39,802 nt of DNA from Verrucomicrobiia bacterium (GCA_035574275.1 DATLYY010000047.1:1-39802); one strand, 5' to 3'. Positions 24,173 to 32,895 are shown, numbered from the stretch's first letter. The notes: a model not told the origin generated them from the letters alone. A program made the numbers and translations.

Positions 24173-27100
24173 CTCAAGTTGAGGTTGAACCGGTAGAGAT
24201 TGTTGCGGTCCTTGATTCCCTCCAGATAAAGCCGCCGCCCGAGGGAATACTCGAACCCCAGCTCCTGCCCGCGAAAAGTGGAAAGGGGGGAACTGCCGTA
24301 GATGTAAAGCCCGGGCAGGGCGTATTTGCCGACCGTCAGCCGGCTCTCCAAAAGACTGCCGTTCCCCTCCGGGGCGAATTCGATGGTCTCCACCCCCAAT
24401 TGCCGCGCCGCCGCCCGCTGCAGCGATTGGGTGGCCAGCGACAGTCCGCCGACCGAGATGCGCCGGGAAAACCCGCCTCCCGTTCCGGCAAAAAGGGAAT
24501 CCGGGTTGGCGGAGCCGGATGCCAAAAGAAAAACGATGTCCTGTTCCGTGTATTGGGAAGAGGGGTCCGGCTTCACCTCCGGCTGTTTCAAGGTCCCGGC
24601 AATCAGAATCCTAAGCTCCGTGTCCGGCACCCGTTCCGCCTCGTTTCGCCGGGGTTGGCGCACCTTGGCCACGGCGGCAATATCCAGCTTCGGGTTCGCT
24701 TCGGCAATATCGTCGTACACGATGGCCCCCCGCTCGATTTTGAAGGAGTTCCCCAAAAGGGAGTACTTGCCGCGGATGGTTTCCAGATTTCCGAGAAAAT
24801 TATACACGCCGTCCCGGCGCAAAACGTACAAATCCCCTTTCAGTTCGGCATCCACATCGGAGGTCTTCACCCACCAGTTGTTGAGCGCCGTCAGTCTCAA
24901 ATTGAAATCCCACTGGGAGGAGAGTTCGGAGGAGGTGAAGGCCGGCGTAGTGCGGGTCTCCTCGGCAAAATCGCCGGAATACACCAAGGACAAAAGCTCG
25001 ATTTTCCCGGCCACCTCCGGCGGAGTCTGGCCGGAAACGGTCAGGTCGAAATTGGCAATCCCCTCCATGGCGTCGAATTCATACGAGAAGGGGAATTTAT
25101 CCCCTTTGATGCGCAAATCGTAGCCGAACTCCTCACGCGAGGTGAACTCCAGAGCCCCTTCTGCCGAAACCCGCCCTGTTTTTCCCTTCCAGCGGGAGGT
25201 TCCGGAAAAATTGCGCACGAAAAGCCGGGTGTTTTTCAAAACCAGTTCGGTGTTCAGATTCTCAATCGGGTTTTCCAGTTCCATTAGCTTCAGTCGCCCG
25301 TTCGCAAGCGATACTTCCCCGGTGAACTCCGGTCGCTCCGGCGTGCCGGAGGCCGCGAGGGAAAACTTGAATTCCCCCGAAAGATTCTCCACGTTGGGCA
25401 GAATCAAATTCAACAAGTCGAACCGCTTCCCGGAAGCCGTTGCCGAAAGGCTCATCGGCTCATCCATTACCCGCCGCTCCCGCCGCGCCAAAGCCATATC
25501 GAAGGGGAAAAAACCGGAAAGCCGGTAGCTCCCGTACGGGCTTTCAAAGGCGGCATTTTCGAACTCGAACTTCCGGTCGGCATAGCGAATCTTCCCGGAG
25601 AGGTCCCCCAGCAAAAGCCTTTTTTTCTTGAGCGAATCGACCTTCCCCGTCAGTTCCATCCGGGGATTTTCAAACGGGCCGGAAAGCCGCCCGGAAAAGC
25701 TCGCCCTCCCTCCCAAGGCCTCATCCCGGCGTTTCAAAAAGGTGAAGAGGGAGGGTACGGAGATTTTTTCGGCGGAGAAACTCAAATCGAGTCTTTCGTT
25801 GTACCCCACAAAGCCGGTGACGGAGCCGACCCCGTCCGCCGCCCGGAAATCCGCTTTTTGGATGGCCACCCCGCCGGTATCGATGGAAAGTTCGGCCGGG
25901 GCGCTCAAAACAAACGGCGTTTTGTTCCAGACCAGCCGCCCCTCCGGCAAAGTCAGTTTTTGATGCAGCGAATCGGCCAAGTCCAGATGGCCGGATGCAA
26001 CTAACCGCCAATCGGGCCCGGAAGCAACGGCATCCTTCCAGTCAACCAGGTTGGAGTCCAGCGAAAAATCGATGCGGGCCGAGTCGGCCGGCACGGCGTA
26101 CACTTGCGTTTTGCCGAAGCGCACCGCCGCTTCCCCTTGGCGCCGGGTAAGAAATCGTTTCAGTTCGAAACCGGCCGAAAAGTTCTTGGAATAGATGTCG
26201 TATAGGTACAGGGAATCGGAAAGAAATTTTCCCCGCACGTCGAAATCCTTCGTCCGCCCGGAAAAAGCAAAATCCGCTTCCCCCCGCCCGGCGATTTTTT
26301 TGACGAACAGTTTCCCCCAGAAATCCTTCAGGTCGGAAAATTTCGCCCGCCCGGAAACGGAAGCCGAATCGGAATACCCCACCCGTCCCGAAATCCGGTA
26401 GTCCGAATGCAAGTACGTGACGTGGAAGTCCGGTGCAAAAACCGCCTCCTTTGTGTTCACCGAAACCCCGCCAGCCGACGACGAAACCGGAAATTTGTTG
26501 AACGACCCGGCCCCCAGCTTTAAGTTTAAATCAATGGCCAAGTCCCGGTTCGCCAGCCCCCTTCCCTTGGCTTCCAGCTCCCCGGATAGATCGGAGACCA
26601 AACTCTGCGGCACCATCTGGTTCAAGTCGAAATGCGCAACCGTTCCGGAGTACTCCCACACCGGCGGCCGGGCGGAAAAATCCAAAATCCCCTCCCCCTC
26701 CCAGCGGGCCCCCGCAATCTTTCCGGCAACCCCCAAAAAGTCGATATGGTTTTTCCGGTAGCGGTAGCCAAGCATAAGTTCGTTTATGCTTCGTCCCAGA
26801 AAAACCCCGTCCGCCCGCAGATTCCCCGAAAGCTGCTTGAAATTCCCCCGCACCCGGCCGGACACCGCCAGATCGCCGGAAAGGGCAACGCCCGCCAGCC
26901 GCCGCAGCTCCGCAAAGGAAAACGAGCCGCTTTTGAAATCCGCCTCGAACTCCGGCTCCGGCAGGATTTTGAGCCATCCTCTCCCCGCCATTTCGGAGGA
27001 GTCGGTGGCGACGAAAAACGAATCGAATTCGAACCGGTTGTTCAACTGATTGCCCGAAACACGCATCCGGCGCACCGCCAAGCTCTCCTGCGGCAGTTGT

Positions 27101-27666
27101 AAGGCCAACCGGGCCAGCTCGAAGTCGAACCGCTCCCCGTCCGATTTCACTTTTCCGGAAGCGGAGCCGGAGGCCGCCTCCCAGGAGCGGTTGGGGAGAA
27201 AAAGCTTGAAGCCGAGCCGGTGGATGTCGAACGCTTTTACATCAAAGGCCACTTTCCTCCTCCCCTCCTTTCCCGCCAGCGAGGGGAGGAGCAAACGCCC
27301 GGCGGAATCGGTGAGGATGACCCCCTCCACGCCGTGGAGGGAAAGGGAATCGATTTCCCAGCGGCGGCGGAAAAAATCGGCCGCCTGGTAGCGGGCAAAA
27401 AGGGTGTCGATTTTCAAAAGCCGGTAGGGCCGCCCCGGGTGTTCGTAGTCGATGGTGACGTCGGTCAAAAGAAGTTCCGAAAAACCGTTCCCCGAAAGCC
27501 CGCCGATTTTCACCTCCAATTTGTACCGGTCTTTCAGGTAGCTCCGCAGAGAACGGTTCACCTCCAGCTTCAAAAGCGGCGTCTGGGTGAATATAAAAAC
27601 TCCCGTGACGAGAATGCCGAAAAAAACCAGAAGCGTGGCGAGGGGGATTTTATACCGTTTGCGCAT
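24160..27666 (-). CDS. tamB: TamB/AsmA-family inner-membrane-anchored periplasmic bridge protein
   Basis: This 1168-residue protein has one N-terminal membrane anchor (about residues 7-28) followed by a very long, beta-rich region. The C-terminal ~250 residues form the DUF490/TamB domain (DAELKGDLYVLRRDG..., GNLETIRGKYSLLGNSFKIERGAIVYDD, and ending with LNLRWEY). TamB-type proteins form a hydrophobic groove that spans the periplasm and moves phospholipids to the outer membrane. The length is close to that of E. coli TamB (about 1260). It lies three bases after the AhpD-like gene and overlaps the tamA-like gene. Many internal short motifs (F-D-V-K, G-x-A-x-F-S) fit beta-taco repeats. Family assignment is strong; transport function is by analogy. 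Confidence 0.9.
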   Translation of the reverse strand: MRKRYKIPLATLLVFFGILVTGVFIFTQTPLLKLEVNRSLRSYLKDRYKLEVKIGGLSGNGFSELLLTDVTIDYEHPGRPYRLLKIDTLFARYQAADFFRRRWEIDSLSLHGVEGVILTDSAGRLLLPSLAGKEGRRKVAFDVKAFDIHRLGFKLFLPNRSWEAASGSASGKVKSDGERFDFELARLALQLPQESLAVRRMRVSGNQLNNRFEFDSFFVATDSSEMAGRGWLKILPEPEFEADFKSGSFSFAELRRLAGVALSGDLAVSGRVRGNFKQLSGNLRADGVFLGRSINELMLGYRYRKNHIDFLGVAGKIAGARWEGEGILDFSARPPVWEYSGTVAHFDLNQMVPQSLVSDLSGELEAKGRGLANRDLAIDLNLKLGAGSFNKFPVSSSAGGVSVNTKEAVFAPDFHVTYLHSDYRISGRVGYSDSASVSGRAKFSDLKDFWGKLFVKKIAGRGEADFAFSGRTKDFDVRGKFLSDSLYLYDIYSKNFSAGFELKRFLTRRQGEAAVRFGKTQVYAVPADSARIDFSLDSNLVDWKDAVASGPDWRLVASGHLDLADSLHQKLTLPEGRLVWNKTPFVLSAPAELSIDTGGVAIQKADFRAADGVGSVTGFVGYNERLDLSFSAEKISVPSLFTFLKRRDEALGGRASFSGRLSGPFENPRMELTGKVDSLKKKRLLLGDLSGKIRYADRKFEFENAAFESPYGSYRLSGFFPFDMALARRERRVMDEPMSLSATASGKRFDLLNLILPNVENLSGEFKFSLAASGTPERPEFTGEVSLANGRLKLMELENPIENLNTELVLKNTRLFVRNFSGTSRWKGKTGRVSAEGALEFTSREEFGYDLRIKGDKFPFSYEFDAMEGIANFDLTVSGQTPPEVAGKIELLSLVYSGDFAEETRTTPAFTSSELSSQWDFNLRLTALNNWWVKTSDVDAELKGDLYVLRRDGVYNFLGNLETIRGKYSLLGNSFKIERGAIVYDDIAEANPKLDIAAVAKVRQPRRNEAERVPDTELRILIAGTLKQPEVKPDPSSQYTEQDIVFLLASGSANPDSLFAGTGGGFSRRISVGGLSLATQSLQRAAARQLGVETIEFAPEGNGSLLESRLTVGKYALPGLYIYGSSPLSTFRGQELGFEYSLGRRLYLEGIKDRNNLYRFNLNLRWEY

Positions 27667-27669
27667 CGT

Positions 27670-28338
27670 TTACAGGGAGGAGACGGAGGCCTCCCAGACC
27701 GAGTTTTGGTGAACCAGAAAATGCTTCAGCCCTTTTTCAATCCTTCCCCTGGCCGCCGGGGAGGAATCCTTTGCGGCCCGGCGGACGAAACCGGCCAGCC
27801 GCTTCGGGCTTTCCCCCATTTCGACCAGGGCCCGCAAATGGGCGAAAAGCTGTTTCGGAAATCCGGTGGCGGAAAGCAGCCCGACGCTGAAAAGCTCCCG
27901 CAGAAAAAGCTTTGCCCCCGGCCGCGAAAGCACCTTGCCGTACCCTTCCTCGATGATCCAGTTCGCCAGCTCGGGACTTTTTTGCTTAAGATTCTGCATA
28001 AGCGCGGGATACTTCTCCCTGTATATACTTCGACAAATGTTCCTACCTTTCTTTACTCGCGAAACTATCGATTGTTCGCCCTTATTTTTCCCCTGACGAA
28101 AAATCCCCTCCAGGGCACCGAACGCCTCGATGGCCGAGGGAAACCCCAGAAACAAATACCCCTGCAGGGTCAATTCATAGAGCTGTTTTTGGGAAATTCC
28201 GGCGCTCTGGGACTTGCGCGCCAGCTTTCTCAACCCCTCCCAGTCGTGGCGGGCAAAGGCCGAAGCATAGGCGGCAAGCCAGGCGCACGTTTTCTCCTTC
28301 ACCAAAATCAATATAGGTTTTCGGGTTTTGTTAGGCAA
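27670..28338 (-). CDS. AhpD/carboxymuconolactone decarboxylase-like protein
   Basis: This ~222-residue, mostly helical protein has a central stretch resembling the CMD/AhpD fold (LYELTLQGYLFLGFPSAIEAFGALEGIF, about 55-82). A second, more divergent half follows (FLRELFSVGLLSATGFPKQLFAHLRALVEMGES). The catalytic CxxC of AhpD is absent, so peroxidase or decarboxylase chemistry is doubtful; it may be a binding or scaffold version. The start is unclear: TTG 28338 has no Shine-Dalgarno, and an in-frame GTG 12 codons later is an alternative. It is followed three bases later by tamB, so it is probably co-transcribed with the envelope genes, but I see no specific role. Confidence 0.65.
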   Translation of the reverse strand: MPNKTRKPILILVKEKTCAWLAAYASAFARHDWEGLRKLARKSQSAGISQKQLYELTLQGYLFLGFPSAIEAFGALEGIFRQGKNKGEQSIVSRVKKGRNICRSIYREKYPALMQNLKQKSPELANWIIEEGYGKVLSRPGAKLFLRELFSVGLLSATGFPKQLFAHLRALVEMGESPKRLAGFVRRAAKDSSPAARGRIEKGLKHFLVHQNSVWEASVSSL

Positions 28339-28374
28339 AAATCGGCGTCCGGAGGGGGTGGCGGGGCGCGCAAA

Positions 28375-29391
28375 TCAGAAATATTTCTCGAGGAAAAACT
28401 TGTTTTTGAAATACTGCTTTTGCCAGGTGGCGTTCACCCGGTCCAAAAGCAGCCCCTCCCCCGCCCCGAGGTAGTAGAAGGCGACCCGCCGCTGCCTGGA
28501 AAGCGAAAGGTCCAAAAGCCCGGAAAGAAGGTCGTTTCGCAGCGAATCCGCCGCCGCCCCAAACGAGGTGAAATCCAGAAGCGCCCGAAAACGGGGCGTT
28601 GGTTTGTACGAGCGGGCGATCAAATCCGCCATTTTTATTTCCGTGTAGCGCGCCACCCCCTCCTGCCAGAGCTGGAAGGAAAAATATTTGTAATCCTCCG
28701 GCGACAAAAGTTCCTGAAACCGCTTGCGGGTTTCGAGGTATTCCAAGACTTTTACGGTTTTCTCCACATCGAAAGCCCGCAAAGCGCCGATCAAAAGCCG
28801 CCCCAGTTCGGCAAACGCCCGGTTGATGATCGCCGAATCGTACGGAAAAGGATAATCAATCATCCACCGTCCGCTTTTGTCCTTCCCGGAAAGCCCGAGC
28901 GACTCGACGGCCGCAAAGTAGCCCGGCGTCGACATCTGCAACTGGTGAAAATGCTCATGCAAGACCGAAAGCACCCACTCCGCCGAGGATTTGGAAACCG
29001 CCTCCGGCTGGCCCACCACGATGGTCGGAAGGCCCCCCACGGCGGGAAAGGTGGCCAATAAATTGGGCGGAAATTTCGGCTTGCGGAAAAGAACCTGGGT
29101 TTTCAAAATGGAGTCGTAGAAATACGGCTCGAACTCGAGGGAGGGTTTCGGATGGCGCAAGAGAAACTCCCCCGTGGGGGTGACCAAAAGAACGGCGAAC
29201 GGCGCCTTCTGCCAACCCTCCCAGATTTTATTCTTGCACATCCACCCGATGCGAAACGCCTCCGCCAGCCGGATCCGGTCCTCCGTCGGCAGTTTCGGCT
29301 CCGGGGGGATGAAGGATTGGGCGTGGGCCTTTGAGGCAATAAAAAAGGCAAGCGCTACGCCTGCCTTTATAAAAGATTTCAGCCGCACCAC
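28375..29391 (-). CDS. Secreted putative zinc metallopeptidase-like protein (HEXXH)
   Basis: The 338-residue precursor has a signal peptide (hydrophobic about residues 9-24, ending KAHAQ). It contains HEHFH at 145-149 (HEXXH) in LSVLHEHFHQLQ and a downstream WQEGVARYTEIK, where E244 sits about 95 residues later. A helix with HEXXH plus a later EGxARY helix is the layout of gluzincin-type metallopeptidases, so a zinc site (H145, H149, E244) is plausible. I do not recognise a named family. The first codon is GTG (a second GTG follows) right after AGGGG. It lies 11 bases downstream of the HtrA-like gene and before tamB, suggesting a periplasmic task. Confidence 0.65.
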   Translation of the reverse strand: MVRLKSFIKAGVALAFFIASKAHAQSFIPPEPKLPTEDRIRLAEAFRIGWMCKNKIWEGWQKAPFAVLLVTPTGEFLLRHPKPSLEFEPYFYDSILKTQVLFRKPKFPPNLLATFPAVGGLPTIVVGQPEAVSKSSAEWVLSVLHEHFHQLQMSTPGYFAAVESLGLSGKDKSGRWMIDYPFPYDSAIINRAFAELGRLLIGALRAFDVEKTVKVLEYLETRKRFQELLSPEDYKYFSFQLWQEGVARYTEIKMADLIARSYKPTPRFRALLDFTSFGAAADSLRNDLLSGLLDLSLSRQRRVAFYYLGAGEGLLLDRVNATWQKQYFKNKFFLEKYF

Positions 29392-29402
29392 CCCTAAATA
29401 AG

Positions 29403-31376
29403 CTACTCCTTGTTTTGGCGCAAGGAGTCCAGTGACTTGCGCAGTTCTTCGATCTGTTTTTCCAGCTCTTCTATCTGCCGGTCGCGGGAGTCAAAGCCGG
29501 GCATCGCGCGCCAATCCATCCGCGGGGAATTTCCGAAAAACCGCTCCATTCCCCCCCGGCCCACCAGTTCAGCCTGGGCGGTCCTTTTGCTTCCCTTCCG
29601 CCAGTATTCGATTTTCACTTCCGAGCCCGACTCTTTCTCCCCGATGATTTCGCTCAAATCCTCCGGGTCGGAAACCTCCCGTCCGTCCACGGCGGTGATG
29701 ACGTCCCCCTCCTTCAGTCCGGCCTTCTCCGCCGGAGAATCGGGGGAAACCGCCGCCACCCTTGCCCCGCCCTCCAGCTTCAAACTGTCCTTGGCCCGGC
29801 GCGAAAGCCGCTCCGTGGAAACCCCCAAAAAGCCGCCTTTGGCGTCGAAGCGGAAAATCCGCATCCGCTCCCGGTCCGGAGCGCCGCCCCAAATTCCGGA
29901 CGGCCCCTCCGGGCGTTCGGCCAGCTTGACGTTCAAGGTTCGCCGTTCCCCCCGGCGCAGAATCTCGATCGGAACTTCCTTCCCCGGCTCGCTTCGGCGG
30001 ATTTTCTGGTACAAATCATCCCCGTCGGAAACCGGCTTGCCGTCAAAGGCGGTGACGATGTCCCCTTCTTTGATTCCCGCCTCATCGGCCGGCGTCCCTT
30101 TCGTCACCTCTTCCACGGAAGCCCCCCCTTCCAGATCATAGCGCTCCTTTTGTTCAGCGCTCAAATCCCCCACGGAAATTCCCAAAAACCCCCCCGCCGG
30201 ATAGGCCGGGGTGAGGGGCTTGGGCGCGTCCGGTGTGCGAAAGCTCCGCACGGGGGGCGGCGCGGGGGCCGCCGGTTCGAAATCGGAGCGGTCCCCCAAC
30301 GTTACGTTAAAATTTCTCGTCCGGTTTTTGCGCGAAACCTCCACTTTGATGATCTCCCCCGGCTTCTTCTCGCTCAAAAATTCCCGGAACTGTTTTTCCG
30401 TCTCCATCTTCCGGCCGTCGATGGAAAGTATCACGTCCCCCTGCTTCAGCCCCGCGATTTCAGCCGGCCCCCCGTCCGAAACGTCGGTTATCAAAACGCC
30501 GTGATCGACTTTGTGGTAGGCCTTCAACTCCTCGTCCAAATCCTGCGGATAAACCCCCATGAACGACCGGGCCACTTTTTGATATTGAATCAGCTGGGAA
30601 GCGGTTTTTTGCAGCTGGGCGGCAGTCAGCGCCACCGCCTGCCCGGAAACCGGAAACTCCACCGTTTGCGGCATCCCCCCGATAATCTGCGCTTCGTCAT
30701 CCTTTCCGAACCGGAAGGTGCGCAAAGCCAAAGGCTGCCCGGTCTGGCCGGTAACCATCCCGACCACCTCCCCGGCCTGGTTCAAAACCGGCGAACCCAC
30801 GGTGCCGGGTAGAACGGAAACGTCCAAAAGCAGCCGCCCGTCCCGGCGCAGCTCCGCCACCGGGCCGAAGGAGGCCGAGGAACTTTTGGAGATGCAGGAG
30901 GCCGGAACGATGACCAAAGAACCGGTTTTCAGTTCGGCGGCGTTGCCGAACGGGGCGGCGGTAAGCCCCCCCTCCTCCACCTTCAAAACGGCGATGTTGT
31001 CCGTTTTGTCCGCGGCGACCAGTTTCCCCTCCAGCTGCCGGCCGTCGGAGGTTTGGACCGTAAAGCGCAGACCGCTTTCGGAGGGCTCGGAAAGCAGAAC
31101 CGATTCGGGGGTGGAAATGATGGAGAAATACTTCAACTGCTCGATGTCCGCCGTCGTGACCACGTGCTCCGGATCGATCGCGATTCCCAGAGCAAGCGTG
31201 GAATGCCGCGTGGCGGTTTTGCCGTTATCCTTTAAGCCCGCCTCGCTTTTGACTTTTACTACGGACGGCTTGACTTTCTCGACCAGCCCGGAAAGCCGCT
31301 CTTCGAGCGTGCCGGACTGGGCGAATAAGGAAAGCGGAAAAAGCAAAAACAAAAAACCAAAAGCCAAACGCCCCAT
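29403..31376 (-). CDS. Periplasmic HtrA-like protein with degenerate protease triad and three PDZ domains
   Basis: The 657-residue precursor has a signal peptide (residues 1-20, LSLFAQ). A trypsin-like domain of the HtrA type (about 25-215) follows, then PDZ domains at about 272-362, 396-486 and 514-606 (each GGFLGIS/FMGVY..., GPAEIAGLKQGDVI-type), and a C-terminal coiled coil (630-656). HtrA proteases use His-Asp-Ser. Here the Asp is kept (D126 in TDNIAVLKV), but the usual TNxHV reads VVTTADI (D77 at the His position) and GNSGGP reads PGTVGSPV (V193 at the Ser position). It should therefore be a chaperone or PDZ scaffold, not a protease. ATG 31376 follows AAAGGAGG; an in-frame ATG at 31418 is possible but gives an overlong signal n-region. 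Confidence 0.88.
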   Translation of the reverse strand: MGRLAFGFLFLLFPLSLFAQSGTLEERLSGLVEKVKPSVVKVKSEAGLKDNGKTATRHSTLALGIAIDPEHVVTTADIEQLKYFSIISTPESVLLSEPSESGLRFTVQTSDGRQLEGKLVAADKTDNIAVLKVEEGGLTAAPFGNAAELKTGSLVIVPASCISKSSSASFGPVAELRRDGRLLLDVSVLPGTVGSPVLNQAGEVVGMVTGQTGQPLALRTFRFGKDDEAQIIGGMPQTVEFPVSGQAVALTAAQLQKTASQLIQYQKVARSFMGVYPQDLDEELKAYHKVDHGVLITDVSDGGPAEIAGLKQGDVILSIDGRKMETEKQFREFLSEKKPGEIIKVEVSRKNRTRNFNVTLGDRSDFEPAAPAPPPVRSFRTPDAPKPLTPAYPAGGFLGISVGDLSAEQKERYDLEGGASVEEVTKGTPADEAGIKEGDIVTAFDGKPVSDGDDLYQKIRRSEPGKEVPIEILRRGERRTLNVKLAERPEGPSGIWGGAPDRERMRIFRFDAKGGFLGVSTERLSRRAKDSLKLEGGARVAAVSPDSPAEKAGLKEGDVITAVDGREVSDPEDLSEIIGEKESGSEVKIEYWRKGSKRTAQAELVGRGGMERFFGNSPRMDWRAMPGFDSRDRQIEELEKQIEELRKSLDSLRQNKE

Positions 31377-31474
31377 ACGGCCTCCTTTACCTGTGGCCAC
31401 GGCCACCAAGCGCTCCATCGGTTCTTCTCTCCTCCTCCGGAATATACATGGGCAAGCTTCAACATTCTGCAAAT

Positions 31475-31502
31475 TTATACCCGATGGAAGCGCCCGAGTT
31501 CC
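31475..31502 (-). promoter_or_regulatory. Candidate ECF-sigma promoter of the HtrA-like/tamB block
   Basis: On the minus strand GGAAC (31502-31498) is followed after 17 bases by GTATAA (31480-31475). GGAAC is the classic -35 core for RpoE-like ECF sigma factors. A near-identical arrangement precedes the rpoE-like gene. TATAAA at nearly the same place could also serve the housekeeping sigma factor. Confidence 0.4.
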
Positions 31503-31508
31503 AATATG

Positions 31509-31534
31509 AAAAAAGGAGGCCGGGCGGCCTCCTT
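31509..31534 (-). terminator. Rho-independent terminator of the sigma/anti-sigma operon
   Basis: On the minus strand a nine-base perfect stem (AAGGAGGCC with GGCCTCCTT) closes a four-base loop and runs into TTTTTT. It starts 22 bases after the anti-sigma stop, before the HtrA-like gene. This is the clearest terminator in the window. Confidence 0.88.
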
Positions 31535-31555
31535 GGCACAATTTGAGGGGAAAAA

Positions 31556-32263
31556 TCAGTAAACGATATTGACGTTTTGCGCGGCGGAAGCCGCCGGCAG
31601 AAGCAGAACCGGCTCGGAGGAGGAGGTGGCCTGGTTGTAGCGGCGCACCGGGACAAAGTAGCCGTTTTCCGCATCACCAACCCAAACCCAGGATTCTTCC
31701 CAGCTTAAAACCGCCTCGCCGTCCACCCCCGGGCGCACCGGCTCGGAGGAGGCGGCGGCATACTGGGCGGCAATCGGCGACTCCGGCTTGAATTGGAAGT
31801 TCGCCCGCTCGGAGGCCTGGGCAATTTCACCGAAGATCGGTATGGGCAGTTGGTACATCGGCTCCTGCACGGTAAAGGCGCCATCCGTGCCGGTGGAAGC
31901 GACCGGCACCGGCTGGTTGGCGGAATGATTGAAGGAGGAGACCGCAAACATCGCCAAGGCGGCGAATACGCCGGTCAACCCCATCGAGACGTACCAGCCC
32001 ACCCGGCGGCGGATTCCCGGCCGGGCCGAAAGCGGTTCCAAGGCCGGCCGGTTGGCCAGCTTCACGCCAAGTTTGTAGTTGAAGTTGGGCGAAACCTCGT
32101 ACGGAAACATAAGTTCAGGGATGTTGGCGAGCTGCTTGAAATAAAACTCCTCCCGCCGGCATTCCGCGCAGATTTGCAGATGCGCCCGGACGTCTGGATG
32201 GTTTACGAGCGTCGGCTGGTCAGAAGACCTGGCCAAAATTTGGCGAACGCTTTGACAGAGCAT
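31556..32263 (-). CDS. Zinc-finger (zf-HC2) membrane anti-sigma factor
   Basis: The 235-residue protein has an N-terminal HxxxCxxC zinc-binding motif (H28, C32, C35 in AHLQICAECRREE) typical of anti-sigma factors. One transmembrane helix lies at about residues 88-111 (GWYVSMGLTGVFAALAMFAVSSF), with a Ser/Pro/Ala-rich periplasmic tail. Such proteins hold an ECF sigma factor at the membrane until stress triggers release. Its start overlaps the sigma gene by 44 bases, implying coupled synthesis. The first ~20 residues before the HCC motif are short for the class, and the periplasmic region shows no RseA/RskA-specific motif. Release mechanism and signal are not readable. Confidence 0.85.
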   Translation of the reverse strand: MLCQSVRQILARSSDQPTLVNHPDVRAHLQICAECRREEFYFKQLANIPELMFPYEVSPNFNYKLGVKLANRPALEPLSARPGIRRRVGWYVSMGLTGVFAALAMFAVSSFNHSANQPVPVASTGTDGAFTVQEPMYQLPIPIFGEIAQASERANFQFKPESPIAAQYAAASSEPVRPGVDGEAVLSWEESWVWVGDAENGYFVPVRRYNQATSSSEPVLLLPAASAAQNVNIVY

Positions 32264-32846
32264 AGAGTTTCTCTTTCTTGGGACGCAGGCTTTCCGCTAA
32301 AATCATCCGGGCGCGGTTGACGCGGGATTTCACCGTGCCGGTCGGCACGCCGGTGATTTCGGCGATTTCCTCATACGGAAGCTCGTCCATTTCCCGAAGC
32401 AAAAAGGCGACTTTGTACTTTTCGGGAAGTTTTTCAATCTCCTTTTCAATCCAGGGGCCCAAGGCCACCCGCCCCGGCTCCACGGCCGGCTCCTCGCTGG
32501 TTTCCTCCAGGTCAAACAGTTCCAAAAATTTGACCTTCTTCTTCCGGCGCAGGTTGTTCTTGGCCAGATTGAGCGCGATGGTGTAGATCCAGGTGGAAAA
32601 ACAGTATTTCGGGTCGAAGTTGTTTTTATGTTGAAAAACGCGCAAAAAGGTCTCCTGGACGATATCCTCCGCCTCTTCGCGGGTCGGGATCATCCGCACG
32701 ACCAGATTAAACAGCCGGTTTTTATACCGGTCCACCAGCCTGTTGAATGCTTCCTGGCTCCCCCCCTGTATCGCCTGCAAGAGGGCGTAATCCTTCGCCT
32801 TCTCGGTGGCGTCAAACGGTATTAGCGGAACCTGCCTTGTCTGCAT
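32220..32846 (-). CDS. rpoE: RpoE-type ECF RNA polymerase sigma factor
   Basis: The 208-residue protein shows sigma region 2 (about 30-95: FNRLVDRYKNRLFNLVVRMIPTREEAEDIVQETFLRVFQ with the DPKYCFSTWIYTIALNLAKNNLRRKK stretch). Region 4 follows (about 135-190: IEKLPEKYKVAFLLREMDELPYEEIAEITGVPTGTVKSRVNRARMIL, a helix-turn-helix). There is no SnoaL or other extension. It is paired with a membrane zinc-finger anti-sigma factor, the usual envelope-stress arrangement, and stands upstream of an HtrA-like gene. AGGTAGG precedes ATG 32846. A GGAAC-type motif in its own upstream region suggests autoregulation. Confidence 0.92.
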   Translation of the reverse strand: MQTRQVPLIPFDATEKAKDYALLQAIQGGSQEAFNRLVDRYKNRLFNLVVRMIPTREEAEDIVQETFLRVFQHKNNFDPKYCFSTWIYTIALNLAKNNLRRKKKVKFLELFDLEETSEEPAVEPGRVALGPWIEKEIEKLPEKYKVAFLLREMDELPYEEIAEITGVPTGTVKSRVNRARMILAESLRPKKEKLYALSKRSPNFGQVF

Positions 32847-32866
32847 AACCTACCTTCCTTGATTAG

Positions 32867-32895
32867 TAATACTCCGGTAAGATAACTATTGTTCC
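32867..32895 (-). promoter_or_regulatory. Candidate autoregulated ECF promoter upstream of rpoE
   Basis: On the minus strand GGAAC (32895-32891) is followed after 18 bases by GTATTA (32872-32867), with the start codon 20 bases further on. The -35 core matches RpoE-type promoters and resembles the motif before the HtrA-like gene. Confidence 0.4.

Noticed and set aside
24070-25287. A 405-residue plus-strand frame opposite tamB/tamA
   Set aside because: Antisense of GC-rich genes, no ribosome site and no domain; both genes beneath it are well supported.
27220-29061. A 613-residue plus-strand frame
   Set aside because: Antisense to tamB, the AhpD-like gene and the HEXXH gene; composition is typical of GC-rich shadows.
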